DNA from: an uncultured Blautia sp. | GTDB taxonomy: Bacteria; Bacillota; Clostridia; Lachnospirales; Lachnospiraceae | Direction: 5' to 3' | NCBI RefSeq assembly: GCF_934372025.1 | Contig: NZ_CAKROJ010000042.1 | Coordinates: forward strand, 1 to 20,156 | Length of the DNA: 20,156 nucleotides | Notes under the pieces: model-generated | The model's database searches: none | Told to the model about the DNA's origin: nothing | The model's input: only the letters and a program-made list of their open reading frames with translations | Position numbers and translations under genes: made by a program | Part shown: one piece after another, positions 1 through 7,852 of the stretch | Numbering within the stretch: the stretch's first letter is position 1 | Layout of the letters: every line of letters starts with the position of its first letter

Positions 1-194
1 CGGACAATCTGCTCTGTTTCCTCGTTTTGTTCTGGAATTTCTCCTTCTGATTCAAAGCGGACGCAGGTTCCACAGGAAGAACTCAAATCCCTCGGAACCG
101 GCATGATCACTGCATCAAGCTTCATTTTTTCACAGTTTTTGCGAAACTGGATTGCCCCGTAATGTGAATAAAAAGTAGCAATATAAGTCATCAT
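1..194 (-). CDS. DUF3343 putative Se/S carrier-like protein, partial (C-terminus beyond left edge)
   Basis: The reverse strand opens with ATG ATG at 194-189 and stays open to the window edge, giving 64 visible residues. The visible part starts MMTYIATFYSHYGAIQF and carries a central SSSCGTCV segment near residues 41-48, whose CxxC-like cysteine pair is typical of DUF3343 proteins. These small proteins are often encoded beside YedE, TusA/YedF and selenocysteine-lyase-like genes, and are thought to carry selenium or sulfur; the exact role is not established. Either ATG (194 or 191) could be the start. The stop codon of the upstream TusA-like gene overlaps it (ATGATGA), and no good Shine-Dalgarno site precedes it, so translation is probably coupled. 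The gene is cut by the window, not visibly broken. Confidence 0.8.
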   Translation of the reverse strand, partial: MMTYIATFYSHYGAIQFRKNCEKMKLDAVIMPVPRDLSSSCGTCVRFESEGEIPEQNEETEQIV

Positions 195-397
195 TTTTTT
201 ATTTTCAGCAGGAAATCATCCCCCTGCTCTTCTACCTCCACCTGATAACCCTGGTGAAGTGCAAAACGGGAAACATTTTCCTTTGCAACAACATTATCTA
301 CAAGGACTTCATAGGCCTTTTCTTTGGAAGCCATTGCGTTTTTTGTCTGAATAACAGGTTCCGGACAGGATAAACCTCTTGCGTCTACTCTTTTCAT
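191..397 (-). CDS. TusA/YedF-type sulfurtransferase (SirA-like domain)
   Basis: This 68-residue protein is a complete single TusA/SirA domain. It begins MKRVDARGLSCPEPVIQTK, with the family CPxP motif at residues 11-14; that cysteine carries the persulfide or perselenide in TusA proteins. Length (68 against about 75-80) fits a stand-alone domain and lacks the C-terminal DsrE-like part of full YedF. An AAAGGAG site sits 7 bases before the ATG. The gene lies 13 bases after yedE and overlaps the DUF3343 start, so it is the middle gene of a three-gene leftward operon. In this setting it is more likely to move selenium (or sulfur) taken up by YedE than to serve tRNA thiolation; that role is inferred from context. 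Confidence 0.9.
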   Translation of the reverse strand: MKRVDARGLSCPEPVIQTKNAMASKEKAYEVLVDNVVAKENVSRFALHQGYQVEVEEQGDDFLLKIKK

Positions 398-410
398 GTT
401 CTTTCTCCTT

Positions 411-1475
411 TCAGGCTTCTTCTTTTCTCGCAGAATTGACTACTGCGATCACAGCTACAACTACGATTCCGATAATAACCGCAATTTTACCATTTGCTGT
501 CGGACCCTCTCCGGAAGATGCAAGACCAAAGTTATGAGCAAATGCAGCTCCTGCCATCAGCCCCAGAACAGCTACTACAGAGTCTGTATTTCCTTCACCG
601 GAAAGAATAAGCTGACGCATCGGGCATCCGCCAAGCAGGATACATCCAAAGCCTGCCAGATACATACCAAGAGCATTCCACAGGCCATCCGTATGGGCAA
701 CCGGCTGTCCTGCAAAACCAGGATGAAAATATCCCAGTGCCACATTCATGATCAGTGCACTTACAAAAATTGCAATGAATCCAAAAAGCAGTTTATACTC
801 ACCAAAAAGGACTGCATCTCGAATACCTCCAACCATACAGAGACGTGTTCTCTGAGCAAGGATACCAACGATCACACCCGCTGCAAGAGAAATAAGAATC
901 GCTGCATGTTTGGCTCCCGGTCCACCTTCTGGTTCAGTAAAGTGGATAAATGCCGGTGCTGCTGCCAGAAGGATCAACAGAATGATCTGAAATGCCGGAT
1001 AAACGGCTCCCTCAAGCTTAGGCATTTTGTAGGAACGTTTTAATGTATAGCCTTTTTTCAGGAAAAATGTTCCTGTAAGAATACCTGCGGCAAAGCCTGC
1101 CAGACCCAGGATAGCATTTCCATCACCACCTGCCAGACGCAGGATCATACGGAATGGGCAACCGAGGAACATCAGACATCCGATCATTACAAATGCACCA
1201 AGTGTAAATCTGGTCACCGGTGCGGAACCACCTCTTGGACGAAACTCTTTTGTGATCAGTGATACAATGCAGGCTCCAAGTACCAGTCCGATGATCTCAG
1301 GACGGATATACTGAACTGCGGCTGCTGAATGAAGCCCCAGTGCTCCTGTCGTATCCCTCAGAAAACAGGCAATACAGAATCCCATATTTGCCGGGTTTCC
1401 AAAGAATACCAGCATAACTGAGATAATACCGATCAATAATCCGGCAGCGACAATGGTTGTTTTTTCTTTTTTCAT
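411..1475 (-). CDS. yedE: YedE-family selenium-associated membrane transporter
   Basis: This 354-residue polytopic membrane protein belongs to the YeeE/YedE family. It has many hydrophobic segments and two internally similar halves. Each half carries the family cysteine motif: GNPANMGFCIACFLRD with FLGCPFRMILRLAGGDGN in the first, and RTRLCMVGGIRD with LLGGCPMRQLILSGEGNTD in the second. Family members import small sulfur species such as thiosulfate, and the version clustered with TusA/DUF3343 is annotated as a putative selenium transporter. The start ATG has a GGGAGG site (1486-1491) 10 bases upstream. It is the promoter-proximal gene of the leftward Se/S unit and diverges from the desulfurase-LysR pair. 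Membrane localisation and family are clear; selenium as substrate is inferred from the neighbourhood. Confidence 0.92.
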   Translation of the reverse strand: MKKEKTTIVAAGLLIGIISVMLVFFGNPANMGFCIACFLRDTTGALGLHSAAAVQYIRPEIIGLVLGACIVSLITKEFRPRGGSAPVTRFTLGAFVMIGCLMFLGCPFRMILRLAGGDGNAILGLAGFAAGILTGTFFLKKGYTLKRSYKMPKLEGAVYPAFQIILLILLAAAPAFIHFTEPEGGPGAKHAAILISLAAGVIVGILAQRTRLCMVGGIRDAVLFGEYKLLFGFIAIFVSALIMNVALGYFHPGFAGQPVAHTDGLWNALGMYLAGFGCILLGGCPMRQLILSGEGNTDSVVAVLGLMAGAAFAHNFGLASSGEGPTANGKIAVIIGIVVVAVIAVVNSARKEEA

Positions 1476-1500
1476 TTGTTACTTACCTCCCTTTCCCTCT

Positions 1501-1528
1501 TGTGCTAAAAGTTTTTTTATTCAGCACA
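1501..1528 (-). promoter_or_regulatory. Imperfect palindrome at the predicted 5' end of the yedE transcript
   Basis: TGTGCT (1501-1506) and AGCACA (1523-1528) form an inverted repeat around an AT-rich centre. The predicted yedE transcription start is about 1529, so the element would form a hairpin at the very 5' end of the mRNA or an operator at +1. It lies upstream of the ribosome binding site and does not mask it. A function is inferred only from symmetry and position. Confidence 0.35.
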
Positions 1529-1535
1529 CATTCTT

Positions 1536-1564
1536 TGTATAAAATAATAACATTTCATTGACAA
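1536..1564 (-). promoter_or_regulatory. Putative sigma-70-type promoter of the yedE operon
   Basis: Reading leftward, TTGTCA (1564-1559) is followed after 17 bases by TATACA (1541-1536), a good -35/-10 pair with ideal spacing. It precedes yedE by about 60 bases. Its -35 overlaps the -35 of the rightward promoter on the opposite strand. Confidence 0.55.
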
Positions 1565-1584
1565 AAACTCCAATTCATTATAGT
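1558..1584 (+). promoter_or_regulatory. Putative promoter of the desulfurase-LysR unit
   Basis: A perfect TTGACA (1558-1563) is followed after 15 bases by TATAGT (1579-1584). The spacing is shorter than ideal, so strength or activator dependence is uncertain. The predicted leader to the ATG at 1666 is about 75 bases. Confidence 0.45.
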
Positions 1585-1590
1585 CTTGTT

Positions 1591-1606
1591 TTATAGCTAC
1601 TTATAG
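1591..1606. promoter_or_regulatory. Candidate LysR-type operator (TTATAG direct repeat / TATA-N6-TATA dyad)
   Basis: TTATAG occurs at 1578-1583, 1591-1596 and 1601-1606. The last two also form a TATA-N6-TATA dyad containing a T-N11-A spacing (1591/1603). Relative to the predicted yedE start near 1529 this sits at about -62 to -77, where LysR regulators usually bind to activate a divergent promoter. The sequence is AT-rich, so chance is a real alternative. Confidence 0.3.
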
Positions 1607-1653
1607 ATTATTTTTATAAATCATTGCAATATTTATTTCAGTAATATTTGAAA

Positions 1654-1658
1654 AGAGG
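1654..1658 (+). promoter_or_regulatory. Ribosome binding site fixing the desulfurase start
   Basis: AGAGG lies 7 bases before the ATG at 1666. The open frame extends further upstream to a TTG at 1648, but that would place this site inside the coding region, so 1666 is chosen. Confidence 0.7.
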
Positions 1659-1665
1659 TTGTTTT

Positions 1666-2847
1666 ATGAAGAAAATATATCTGGATCAGGCAAGCACTTC
1701 CTACCCCAAAGCTCCATCTGTAGCACAGGCTGTTTATGATTATCTGAACGGTTCTGGTGTCAATGTAAATCGGGGCGGTTATCAGGCTGCTTATTCTGTA
1801 GAAGAACAGATTTTTGAAACCAGAGAGCAGTTGCTTCATCTGTTTCACTTTACTTCCGGAAAAGGTAAAAATGTGATCTTTACACCAAACATCACCACCA
1901 GTCTTAATATTCTTCTTAAAGGACTGCTGAAGCCCGGCGATCACGTACTTGTCTCTGCCATGGAACACAACGCCGTTATGCGCCCGCTTGTGCAGCTGAG
2001 CCAGAATGGTATTACTTTCGACCGTATTCCATGCCGTTCAGATGGTTCTCTTCTTATAGAAAAAGCTGAAGAACTTCTGCGACCGGAAACCAGACTGCTT
2101 GTCTGTCTGCATGCCTCAAATGTGTGTGGAACTATGATGCCGCTTCAGGAAATTGGTAAATTCTGCCAGAAGCATGGTCTTCTTTTTATCCTGGATACTG
2201 CGCAGACGGCCGGCGTAATTCCGATTGACATGGAAGCACTTCACATCGATGCCCTTGCATTCACCGGTCACAAATCCCTTCGCGGTCCACAGGGAACCGG
2301 CGGTTTTCTCCTTCGCAGCGAACTGGTCTCCAGCATCGATCCGCTTATCAGTGGTGGAACCGGCAGTATATCTCATACAGAAGAGGTGCCGGACTTTCTT
2401 CCTGACCGTTATGAACCCGGAACCCCAAACATTCCAGGCATTTTAGGCCTTCATGCAGCCCTGTCTGACCTTTCACAAACAGACATGATGGAAATCCGCC
2501 AACACGAACTGGAACTTACACAATATTTCATTGACGGAATCCTTCAGATGGATCCTCAGGAATCTTCCCTTCGTATAATTGGAAAAAAAGACATCTGCAA
2601 CCGCTGTGCTGTTGTTTCACTTCAGACTCTTAATCTTGATATGGCCCGTGCTGCCTATGAACTCGATGCCTCTTATGGAATCATGACTCGCGTCGGCCTT
2701 CACTGTGCTCCAAATGCACACAAAACACTCGGCACTTATCCGGAGGGTACCATTCGTTTTTCCTTTGGTTCCACCAACACACGCGATGAAATCGATCTGG
2801 CACTGCATGCTCTGTCAGAAATCGCCGGAGCACCTTATAAATTGTAA
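1666..2847 (+). CDS. Class-V aminotransferase: cysteine desulfurase / selenocysteine lyase family protein
   Basis: The 393-residue product is a PLP enzyme of the NifS/CsdA/SufS fold, closest in style to the EF2568-type subgroup (YLDQAST start). The PLP lysine is K203 in TGHKSLRGPQGTGG. D177 in ILDTAQTAG and the EHNAV histidine (H101) would hold the cofactor. C347 in RVGLHCAP is the expected persulfide or perselenide cysteine, and the domain ends with the usual IRFSFGSTNT segment. The enzyme should release sulfur from cysteine or selenium from selenocysteine. It diverges from yedE/tusA/DUF3343 and is followed 51 bases later by a LysR gene, suggesting supply of reactive Se/S to that pathway rather than general Fe-S assembly. 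No IscU/SufU scaffold gene is adjacent. Confidence 0.9.
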   Translation: MKKIYLDQASTSYPKAPSVAQAVYDYLNGSGVNVNRGGYQAAYSVEEQIFETREQLLHLFHFTSGKGKNVIFTPNITTSLNILLKGLLKPGDHVLVSAMEHNAVMRPLVQLSQNGITFDRIPCRSDGSLLIEKAEELLRPETRLLVCLHASNVCGTMMPLQEIGKFCQKHGLLFILDTAQTAGVIPIDMEALHIDALAFTGHKSLRGPQGTGGFLLRSELVSSIDPLISGGTGSISHTEEVPDFLPDRYEPGTPNIPGILGLHAALSDLSQTDMMEIRQHELELTQYFIDGILQMDPQESSLRIIGKKDICNRCAVVSLQTLNLDMARAAYELDASYGIMTRVGLHCAPNAHKTLGTYPEGTIRFSFGSTNTRDEIDLALHALSEIAGAPYKL

Positions 2848-2898
2848 GTATGTCCTCCATCACCACATCACAATCTGTTCTACAAGGAGTATCATCAC

Positions 2899-3795
2899 AT
2901 GGAATTTAAACAGTTAGAAGCTTTTGTTGCTGTTGTAGATTATGGGAGTTTTTCAGAAGCTGCAAGACGACTTTATCTTACTCAGCCTACGATCAGCGCA
3001 CATGTACGTTCACTTGAAGAAGAACTTCATACCAGACTTATCATTCGTACTACCAAAAAAACAACGGTTACAACAAAAGGCTATCAGCTTTATGACAGTG
3101 CTGTACGCATGCTGGAAATCCGCAATAATCTTCTGGAAAATTTTACCGGTGTGCAGAAACACATGATTGATCTTTCAGCCTCTACAATTCCTTCCTCCTA
3201 TCTGCTTCCGGAAATTCTGGCTGCTTACGGAAAGACCCACCCGAATGTATATTTTCATTCTATACAGACAGACAGTGCAGATTCTATCAGCCGTGTACTC
3301 GATGGAACCGTCGATCTGGCTCTGGTCGGTCAGAACACCCGGGATGAAAGCTGTTTCTTTCTGCCATTCTGCCAGGATGAACTTGTAATAGCAACCCCTG
3401 TCAACAGTCATTATCTGGAACTTCAAAATAAAACGGTTACCTTTCAGGACTTTATCAAAGATCCTATCATTATACGTGAGAAAGGATCCGGCACCAAAAA
3501 GGAAATGGACATCTTCCTTGAAAAGCTTGGCATCACTTCCGGTGATCTGAATATCATTGCACGCATGAATGATCTTGAAAGCATCAAAAAATCCATTGTA
3601 AATGGTCTGGGCATTTCCATTCTGTCCGCCCGTTCTGCCATAGATCTGCAAAAAACAAAGCAGATTCTTCTTTTTCCTCTTGAAGAATCTGCTCATAAAC
3701 GAACCTTTTATATTGTCTACAGTAAAAATCGGATTCTAAAGCCACATGTGCGTCAGTTTATCCAGTTTGTCCAGAATTATTATCGGACCTTCTGA
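2899..3795 (+). CDS. LysR-family transcriptional regulator, selenium-metabolism-associated type
   Basis: This is a full-length LysR regulator of 298 residues. The N-terminal winged helix-turn-helix occupies residues 1-60 (MEFKQLEAFVAVVDYGSFSE, then LTQPTISAHVRSLEEEL), followed by a two-lobed periplasmic-binding-protein-like effector domain from about residue 88 to the end. An AAGGAG site (2884-2889) lies 9 bases before the ATG. It is probably co-transcribed with the desulfurase. Because it lies beside a Se/S gene set with divergent promoters, it is the obvious candidate to control both units. The effector is unknown; a sulfur- or selenium-containing metabolite is a reasonable guess. It converges with the metallo-beta-lactamase-fold gene, only 12 bases separating their stop codons, and I see no classical terminator there. 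Confidence 0.9.
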   Translation: MEFKQLEAFVAVVDYGSFSEAARRLYLTQPTISAHVRSLEEELHTRLIIRTTKKTTVTTKGYQLYDSAVRMLEIRNNLLENFTGVQKHMIDLSASTIPSSYLLPEILAAYGKTHPNVYFHSIQTDSADSISRVLDGTVDLALVGQNTRDESCFFLPFCQDELVIATPVNSHYLELQNKTVTFQDFIKDPIIIREKGSGTKKEMDIFLEKLGITSGDLNIIARMNDLESIKKSIVNGLGISILSARSAIDLQKTKQILLFPLEESAHKRTFYIVYSKNRILKPHVRQFIQFVQNYYRTF

Positions 3796-3807
3796 TCTCC
3801 TTTACTT

Positions 3808-4935
3808 TTACCAGCACTTTTTGCAGGCTTCATACCCCTGCGAAAGTGCCTGTGATTCTGTTTCCTGCGTTGCTTTGTTCGGATTCATATTTCCGCAATC
3901 CGGTTTGCTGTGATATTTACTTCCGGTTGCTGAAATCCAGACCATGCGTTCCTGCGTATCAGAATCAGATACTTCTGCTGCTTCTGATTCAGAAACTGCT
4001 GCATCATTTCCGGAATACTCTGCTGTCTGCGAAGAACTGCTGTCTGAACCTTTCTTCTCACTTCCTGATGCATAATCATTGCATGGCTCCTGATTCCAGC
4101 TTATCGCATTTCCATCTGAAAGAGCAATGATCGTACACTGATCATCTGTGCGGAATACCGGAATATCCATATCCTTAAGTTTTCCCATTGTCTCAGCTGC
4201 CGGATGTCCATAGGAATTATCCTGCCCACAGCTGATCACTGCCCAGGACGGAGTGGATGCTTCCAGAAGATCCCATGTCGTTGAAGATGCTGATCCATGA
4301 TGTCCAAGACTCAGCACATCACAGTCCAGGTTCATTCCTGTACTGATCATGTCCTGCTCACTTGTTTCTTCCGCATCTCCCATGAACATAAAGCTGTTAT
4401 TTCCATTCACCAGACGGATAACTACTGAATTATCATTACTGTTCTGAGAAATCCCATCCGGCGCCATGACCGTAAAACTTCCTGTTCCGAATTCATAAGT
4501 ATCTCCGACTGACGGATATTCGACAATGATCGCATGTGCCGTTGCCGTATTCATAAAGGTATTAAACAATTCTGAGGTATGCACATAATCCGATCCCAGA
4601 ACATGCTCTACTTCAAAATTATCCAGACATTTCACCAGTCCGCCCAGATGATCTTCATCATAATGAGAGGAAATCATATAATCAATTGTCTCTACCTGCT
4701 GATTTTTCAGATACTGCACCACTTCATCAGCATGTGCACGGTTTCCGCCATCATAGAGAAGGTTTTCTCCACCTGACTGAACAAGGATTGCAAGCCCCTG
4801 TCCCACATCGATAAAATGTACTGCCATGTCTCCCTGGCCGGACGCTTCGACAGCAACAGCACTCCCGGGAAATACCAGCGTAAATGCAAGCAGCAACGAC
4901 AACATACATGTTTTAATACGATTTTGTTTCTTCAT
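3808..4935 (-). CDS. Secreted ComEC/Rec2-like metallo-beta-lactamase-fold hydrolase with C-terminal zinc-binding-like domain
   Basis: The 375-residue product starts with a signal peptide (KKQNR, then a hydrophobic run to about residue 28, likely cut near VEASG), so it is exported. Residues 36-280 form the ComEC/Rec2-type metallo-beta-lactamase domain: FIDVGQG (41-47), the metal motif HYDEDHLGG (91-99), MGDAE (185-189), LGHHGS (210-215) and GHP (243-245). A Ser/Glu/Asp-rich linker (about 289-330) leads to a short C-terminal module with YH (341-342), C347, C371 and C374 ending CKKCW, a pattern often found on secreted nucleases and hydrolases and likely to bind zinc. There is no transmembrane channel, so it is not ComEC itself. 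Substrate is unknown; extracellular nucleic acid or a phosphodiester is plausible. GGAGGG lies just before the ATG. The upstream AAA+ gene ends 57 bases away with no visible terminator. Confidence 0.85.
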   Translation of the reverse strand: MKKQNRIKTCMLSLLLAFTLVFPGSAVAVEASGQGDMAVHFIDVGQGLAILVQSGGENLLYDGGNRAHADEVVQYLKNQQVETIDYMISSHYDEDHLGGLVKCLDNFEVEHVLGSDYVHTSELFNTFMNTATAHAIIVEYPSVGDTYEFGTGSFTVMAPDGISQNSNDNSVVIRLVNGNNSFMFMGDAEETSEQDMISTGMNLDCDVLSLGHHGSASSTTWDLLEASTPSWAVISCGQDNSYGHPAAETMGKLKDMDIPVFRTDDQCTIIALSDGNAISWNQEPCNDYASGSEKKGSDSSSSQTAEYSGNDAAVSESEAAEVSDSDTQERMVWISATGSKYHSKPDCGNMNPNKATQETESQALSQGYEACKKCW

Positions 4936-4992
4936 CCTTCTCCCTCCTTCAATGATTCAGGCTTTCTCTTACGTTTTACAATTTTTATATTT

Positions 4993-6492
4993 TTACAGTT
5001 CTTCTATTCTCCTTCTGATCTCCTGGCTTGCATCTTCGAACAAAAGGTCACGGTTATATCGGATATAACGTTCACATTCGTATGTCTCAAGAAAACGCAC
5101 ACAGGAATAATCCGTGTTAATCCCCGATACAAAAATCACCATTTCCTGGCTGTTATAGAAGGCCGCTTCCATAAAATCAAATGCATATTCCAGGGAGGAA
5201 CCAGCTGAATCCCATTCTTCTTCCCAATTTCCCCGGTATTCACCAAAAGCATTTTTCAGAACTTCAAACCCCGCATCCCAGGTATCCGGTGCTTCTTTTT
5301 TGAGAATCAGCTTATATCCTTCCAGAACTTCCAGTGCCTTCCGGATCGTATGATCTTCTCGGTGTTCCAGAAGCCCCTCTTTCTGCTTGTGTTCTCTTTC
5401 AGCCCGGAGGTTATCCACAAAATCTCCCAGACGCTGTTCCAGGTTTCCACCTTCCTGTGGCTCTTTTAGCACTTTCAGCACTTCAAATACCTTTTCCAGA
5501 ATCTCTTCCTGCAGGACTACCTGCCGTATGGCCTGTCTTACTCCTGAGAACAACAGATTGACAACACTTACCCTCTCATCAAACGATGCATGAGAAACTT
5601 TTTTAACCATCGCCTCTGAGGGTTTTCCTTTCAGCAGTTCTGCAATCTGATAATCCTGCTGATATTTTTGATACAATTCATAATATTCTGCAAATTCTTT
5701 TGCGATGCGTTCATGCTGGATATACTGTTCCACAACCTCTGCAGTAATATTCTTATCAAGCTGCGCATAAACCTCCATGAGCCTTGAAAGATCTTCCCAG
5801 CCACGAGGTGTTGCAAACTGTTTTCCATCAATCGTTGTCTCCATCTGGTAAAAGCAGTTGTTACGCAGTTCCAGATAAGAAAGAATTGCCGGATGGATAT
5901 TCTCTTTGTACGCGTATTCTTTCCAGACACGGTAATCTGGTTCTACGGTGATCTTTTTAACACGGTCAAGGGTAACAACATCAAAATCCCGTACAGATTT
6001 ATTATATTCCGGTGGATTTCCTGCCGCTACGATCACCCAGCCTTCCGGGATCTCATGATTTCCAAAGGTTTTACACTGCAAAAACTGCAGCATTGCAGGA
6101 GCCAGTGTCTCTGAAACACAGTTGATCTCATCAATAAAGAGAATACCTTCTTTAAGACCTGTCGCCCTCATACGTTCATAGACACTTGCTACAATCTCAC
6201 TCATCGTATATTCCGTAGCAGAATACTCTTTTCCACCATATTCCTTCTTTGAAATAAAAGGAAGTCCGATCGCACTCTGTCTGGTATGATGTGTGATCGT
6301 GTATGCCACAAGAGCCACTCCACACTCTCTGGCAGCCTGCTCCATGATCTGGGTCTTGCCAATTCCCGGTGCTCCCAGGAGCAGTACCGGTCTCTGATGT
6401 ACACGCGGTATCACATACTCCTCATATTCATTCTTAAGAAGATATGCCTGTACAGTATCTATGATTTCCTGTTTTGCCTGTTTAATGTTCAT
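4993..6492 (-). CDS. MoxR-type AAA+ ATPase
   Basis: The 499-residue protein has an N-terminal AAA+ module: Walker A GAPGIGKT (40-47), Walker B ILFIDE (117-122), sensor-1 AAGN (156-159) and a candidate arginine finger R177 in TLDRVKK. The C-terminal 250 residues are helical, charged and not recognised. MoxR ATPases usually act with a VWA-domain partner to remodel or load cofactors into target proteins, and the gene directly upstream encodes such a partner. I chose the ATG at 6492 (start MNIKQAKQEI), which has AGAGAGGA about 12 bases upstream and overlaps the VWA gene by 11 bases. An in-frame TTG at 6519 has no good ribosome site. It is the last gene of the coupled operon. Confidence 0.88.
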   Translation of the reverse strand: MNIKQAKQEIIDTVQAYLLKNEYEEYVIPRVHQRPVLLLGAPGIGKTQIMEQAARECGVALVAYTITHHTRQSAIGLPFISKKEYGGKEYSATEYTMSEIVASVYERMRATGLKEGILFIDEINCVSETLAPAMLQFLQCKTFGNHEIPEGWVIVAAGNPPEYNKSVRDFDVVTLDRVKKITVEPDYRVWKEYAYKENIHPAILSYLELRNNCFYQMETTIDGKQFATPRGWEDLSRLMEVYAQLDKNITAEVVEQYIQHERIAKEFAEYYELYQKYQQDYQIAELLKGKPSEAMVKKVSHASFDERVSVVNLLFSGVRQAIRQVVLQEEILEKVFEVLKVLKEPQEGGNLEQRLGDFVDNLRAEREHKQKEGLLEHREDHTIRKALEVLEGYKLILKKEAPDTWDAGFEVLKNAFGEYRGNWEEEWDSAGSSLEYAFDFMEAAFYNSQEMVIFVSGINTDYSCVRFLETYECERYIRYNRDLLFEDASQEIRRRIEEL

Positions 6493-7852
6493 AATGCTCT
6501 GCTGTCCTCTCTCTTTCAAGTGCCTGTGTATCCAGAATCAGTTTGATCGCCCATGGCGGTACATCCACATCCCGGTAATCATCTTTCATAAAAATAAACG
6601 CAGTCTCATATGGCGGCATCTTTGCCGGAAACGTTCCATATCCGTCCGTAAAATACAGAAGTCCCCGCAGATGCTGAAAAGCCCCCATATTCAATAGTTT
6701 ATCCACATATGAAAATGCCGGACGGAAATCTGTTCCACCAAATCCCCTGATCGTAAAGTCCTGAAGATATGCTTCCATTTCACGCTGGTTATGGATCACC
6801 TGATCATCCTGGATCTTTTCATCACACTGGATGATATGCACCTGGATCTTACGGAAAAAGCTCTCTGATTCCGCCAGTACACTATAAGTCTCTTCAAGAA
6901 ACCTTCGGATAAGACTTCCATTACATGACATTGATGTATCCAGCACGATCACAAAATCCTCAATCTTTTTCATCTCTTTTGTTTCCAATGGTTCGATCAA
7001 CGGCATATTACCATATAACTCCAACCCAAGATTATAGTAAATTGGATCGAAAGAATCCATATCCACCTGCATTTCTTCTTTCAGTACAGAAAATTTTCTC
7101 AGAAACTCCCGGTAATCATAACGTTTGCGGTTTTCTGCCTGCAGATGTTCTACAAGCCCCGGGGAATCACCCGCAGCTTCTTTCGAAAACAGTTCGATCT
7201 CTGTCTGCATCTTACGCCGCAGTTCTTCCCACTCTTTCTGATGACTGGCCATTCCACTTCGATTCTGCGGTTTATACCAGAAATGATGATCGTCCATGCG
7301 GAATTCCTGTTCCAGCCGGACCAGTTCTGCTTCTTCACAATCTTTCAAAAGAAACTCCAGTGCTTCTGCCGTCAGAACACTCTGCTGTTCTTTCCACTGA
7401 CGATATTTTTCTCTTCGCAAACTGTTTGGACGAACATATACGACCTTTTCATAAAGCTCATCCATAATGCTCTCGACCGCAATATCCGAAGCAAGATTCC
7501 AGATTCTCTGTGACTCTTCATCCGTTGCTCTGCTGCTCCACAGATGACAAAACAGACAGTGAAGCAGTTCATGCAGATACATTCGATTGATCCATACTTT
7601 ATTCTGCATAAAAGTCTTTAACAGCCAGCCTGGTGATGCATAAAGGAACTTTCCATCTGTTCCCATCACTGCAGTCTCACTGGAAACCGTCGAACGTAAT
7701 GCCCCGAACGCACTCTGGAGAAAACGCATGGCTACTGCCATCTCATTTCTGGAATTTTTAAGAATATCCTCACATATCTGCAATGTTTCTTCTTCTTTTT
7801 TTCTCTCTTCATGGACAAAGTTTCCAAACTTGTCCCTGTCTTCTTTTTTCAC
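6482..7852 (-). CDS. VWA-domain protein with HELLH metallopeptidase-like motif (DUF2201-like)
   Basis: This 456-residue protein combines two modules. Residues about 30-170 form a putative metallopeptidase region with HELLH (94-98), a further histidine at 103 and NLASDIAVE (119-127), as in DUF2201 proteins. Residues 297-440 are a VWA-like domain with a full MIDAS set: DTSMS (305-309), T374 in GFGGTDFRP and D403 in YFTDGYG. The middle (about 170-295) is charged and helical. Such proteins pair with MoxR ATPases, matching the next gene. Whether the zinc site is catalytic is not known for the family. The start is GTG at 7852, which overlaps the stop of the LRR gene as GTGA (4 bases), so translation is coupled. 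No signal peptide is present; the protein should be cytoplasmic. Confidence 0.87.
   Translation of the reverse strand: MKKEDRDKFGNFVHEERKKEEETLQICEDILKNSRNEMAVAMRFLQSAFGALRSTVSSETAVMGTDGKFLYASPGWLLKTFMQNKVWINRMYLHELLHCLFCHLWSSRATDEESQRIWNLASDIAVESIMDELYEKVVYVRPNSLRREKYRQWKEQQSVLTAEALEFLLKDCEEAELVRLEQEFRMDDHHFWYKPQNRSGMASHQKEWEELRRKMQTEIELFSKEAAGDSPGLVEHLQAENRKRYDYREFLRKFSVLKEEMQVDMDSFDPIYYNLGLELYGNMPLIEPLETKEMKKIEDFVIVLDTSMSCNGSLIRRFLEETYSVLAESESFFRKIQVHIIQCDEKIQDDQVIHNQREMEAYLQDFTIRGFGGTDFRPAFSYVDKLLNMGAFQHLRGLLYFTDGYGTFPAKMPPYETAFIFMKDDYRDVDVPPWAIKLILDTQALERERTAEHYEH

Noticed and set aside
396..1043. 215-codon open frame on the + strand
   Set aside because: It lies antisense inside yedE, its product is Cys/Asn/Lys-rich with no recognisable domain, and yedE on the other strand is a clear family member.
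3796..3807. Terminator between the LysR gene and the ComEC-like gene
   Set aside because: Only 12 bases separate the two stop codons and no hairpin with a T-run is visible there.
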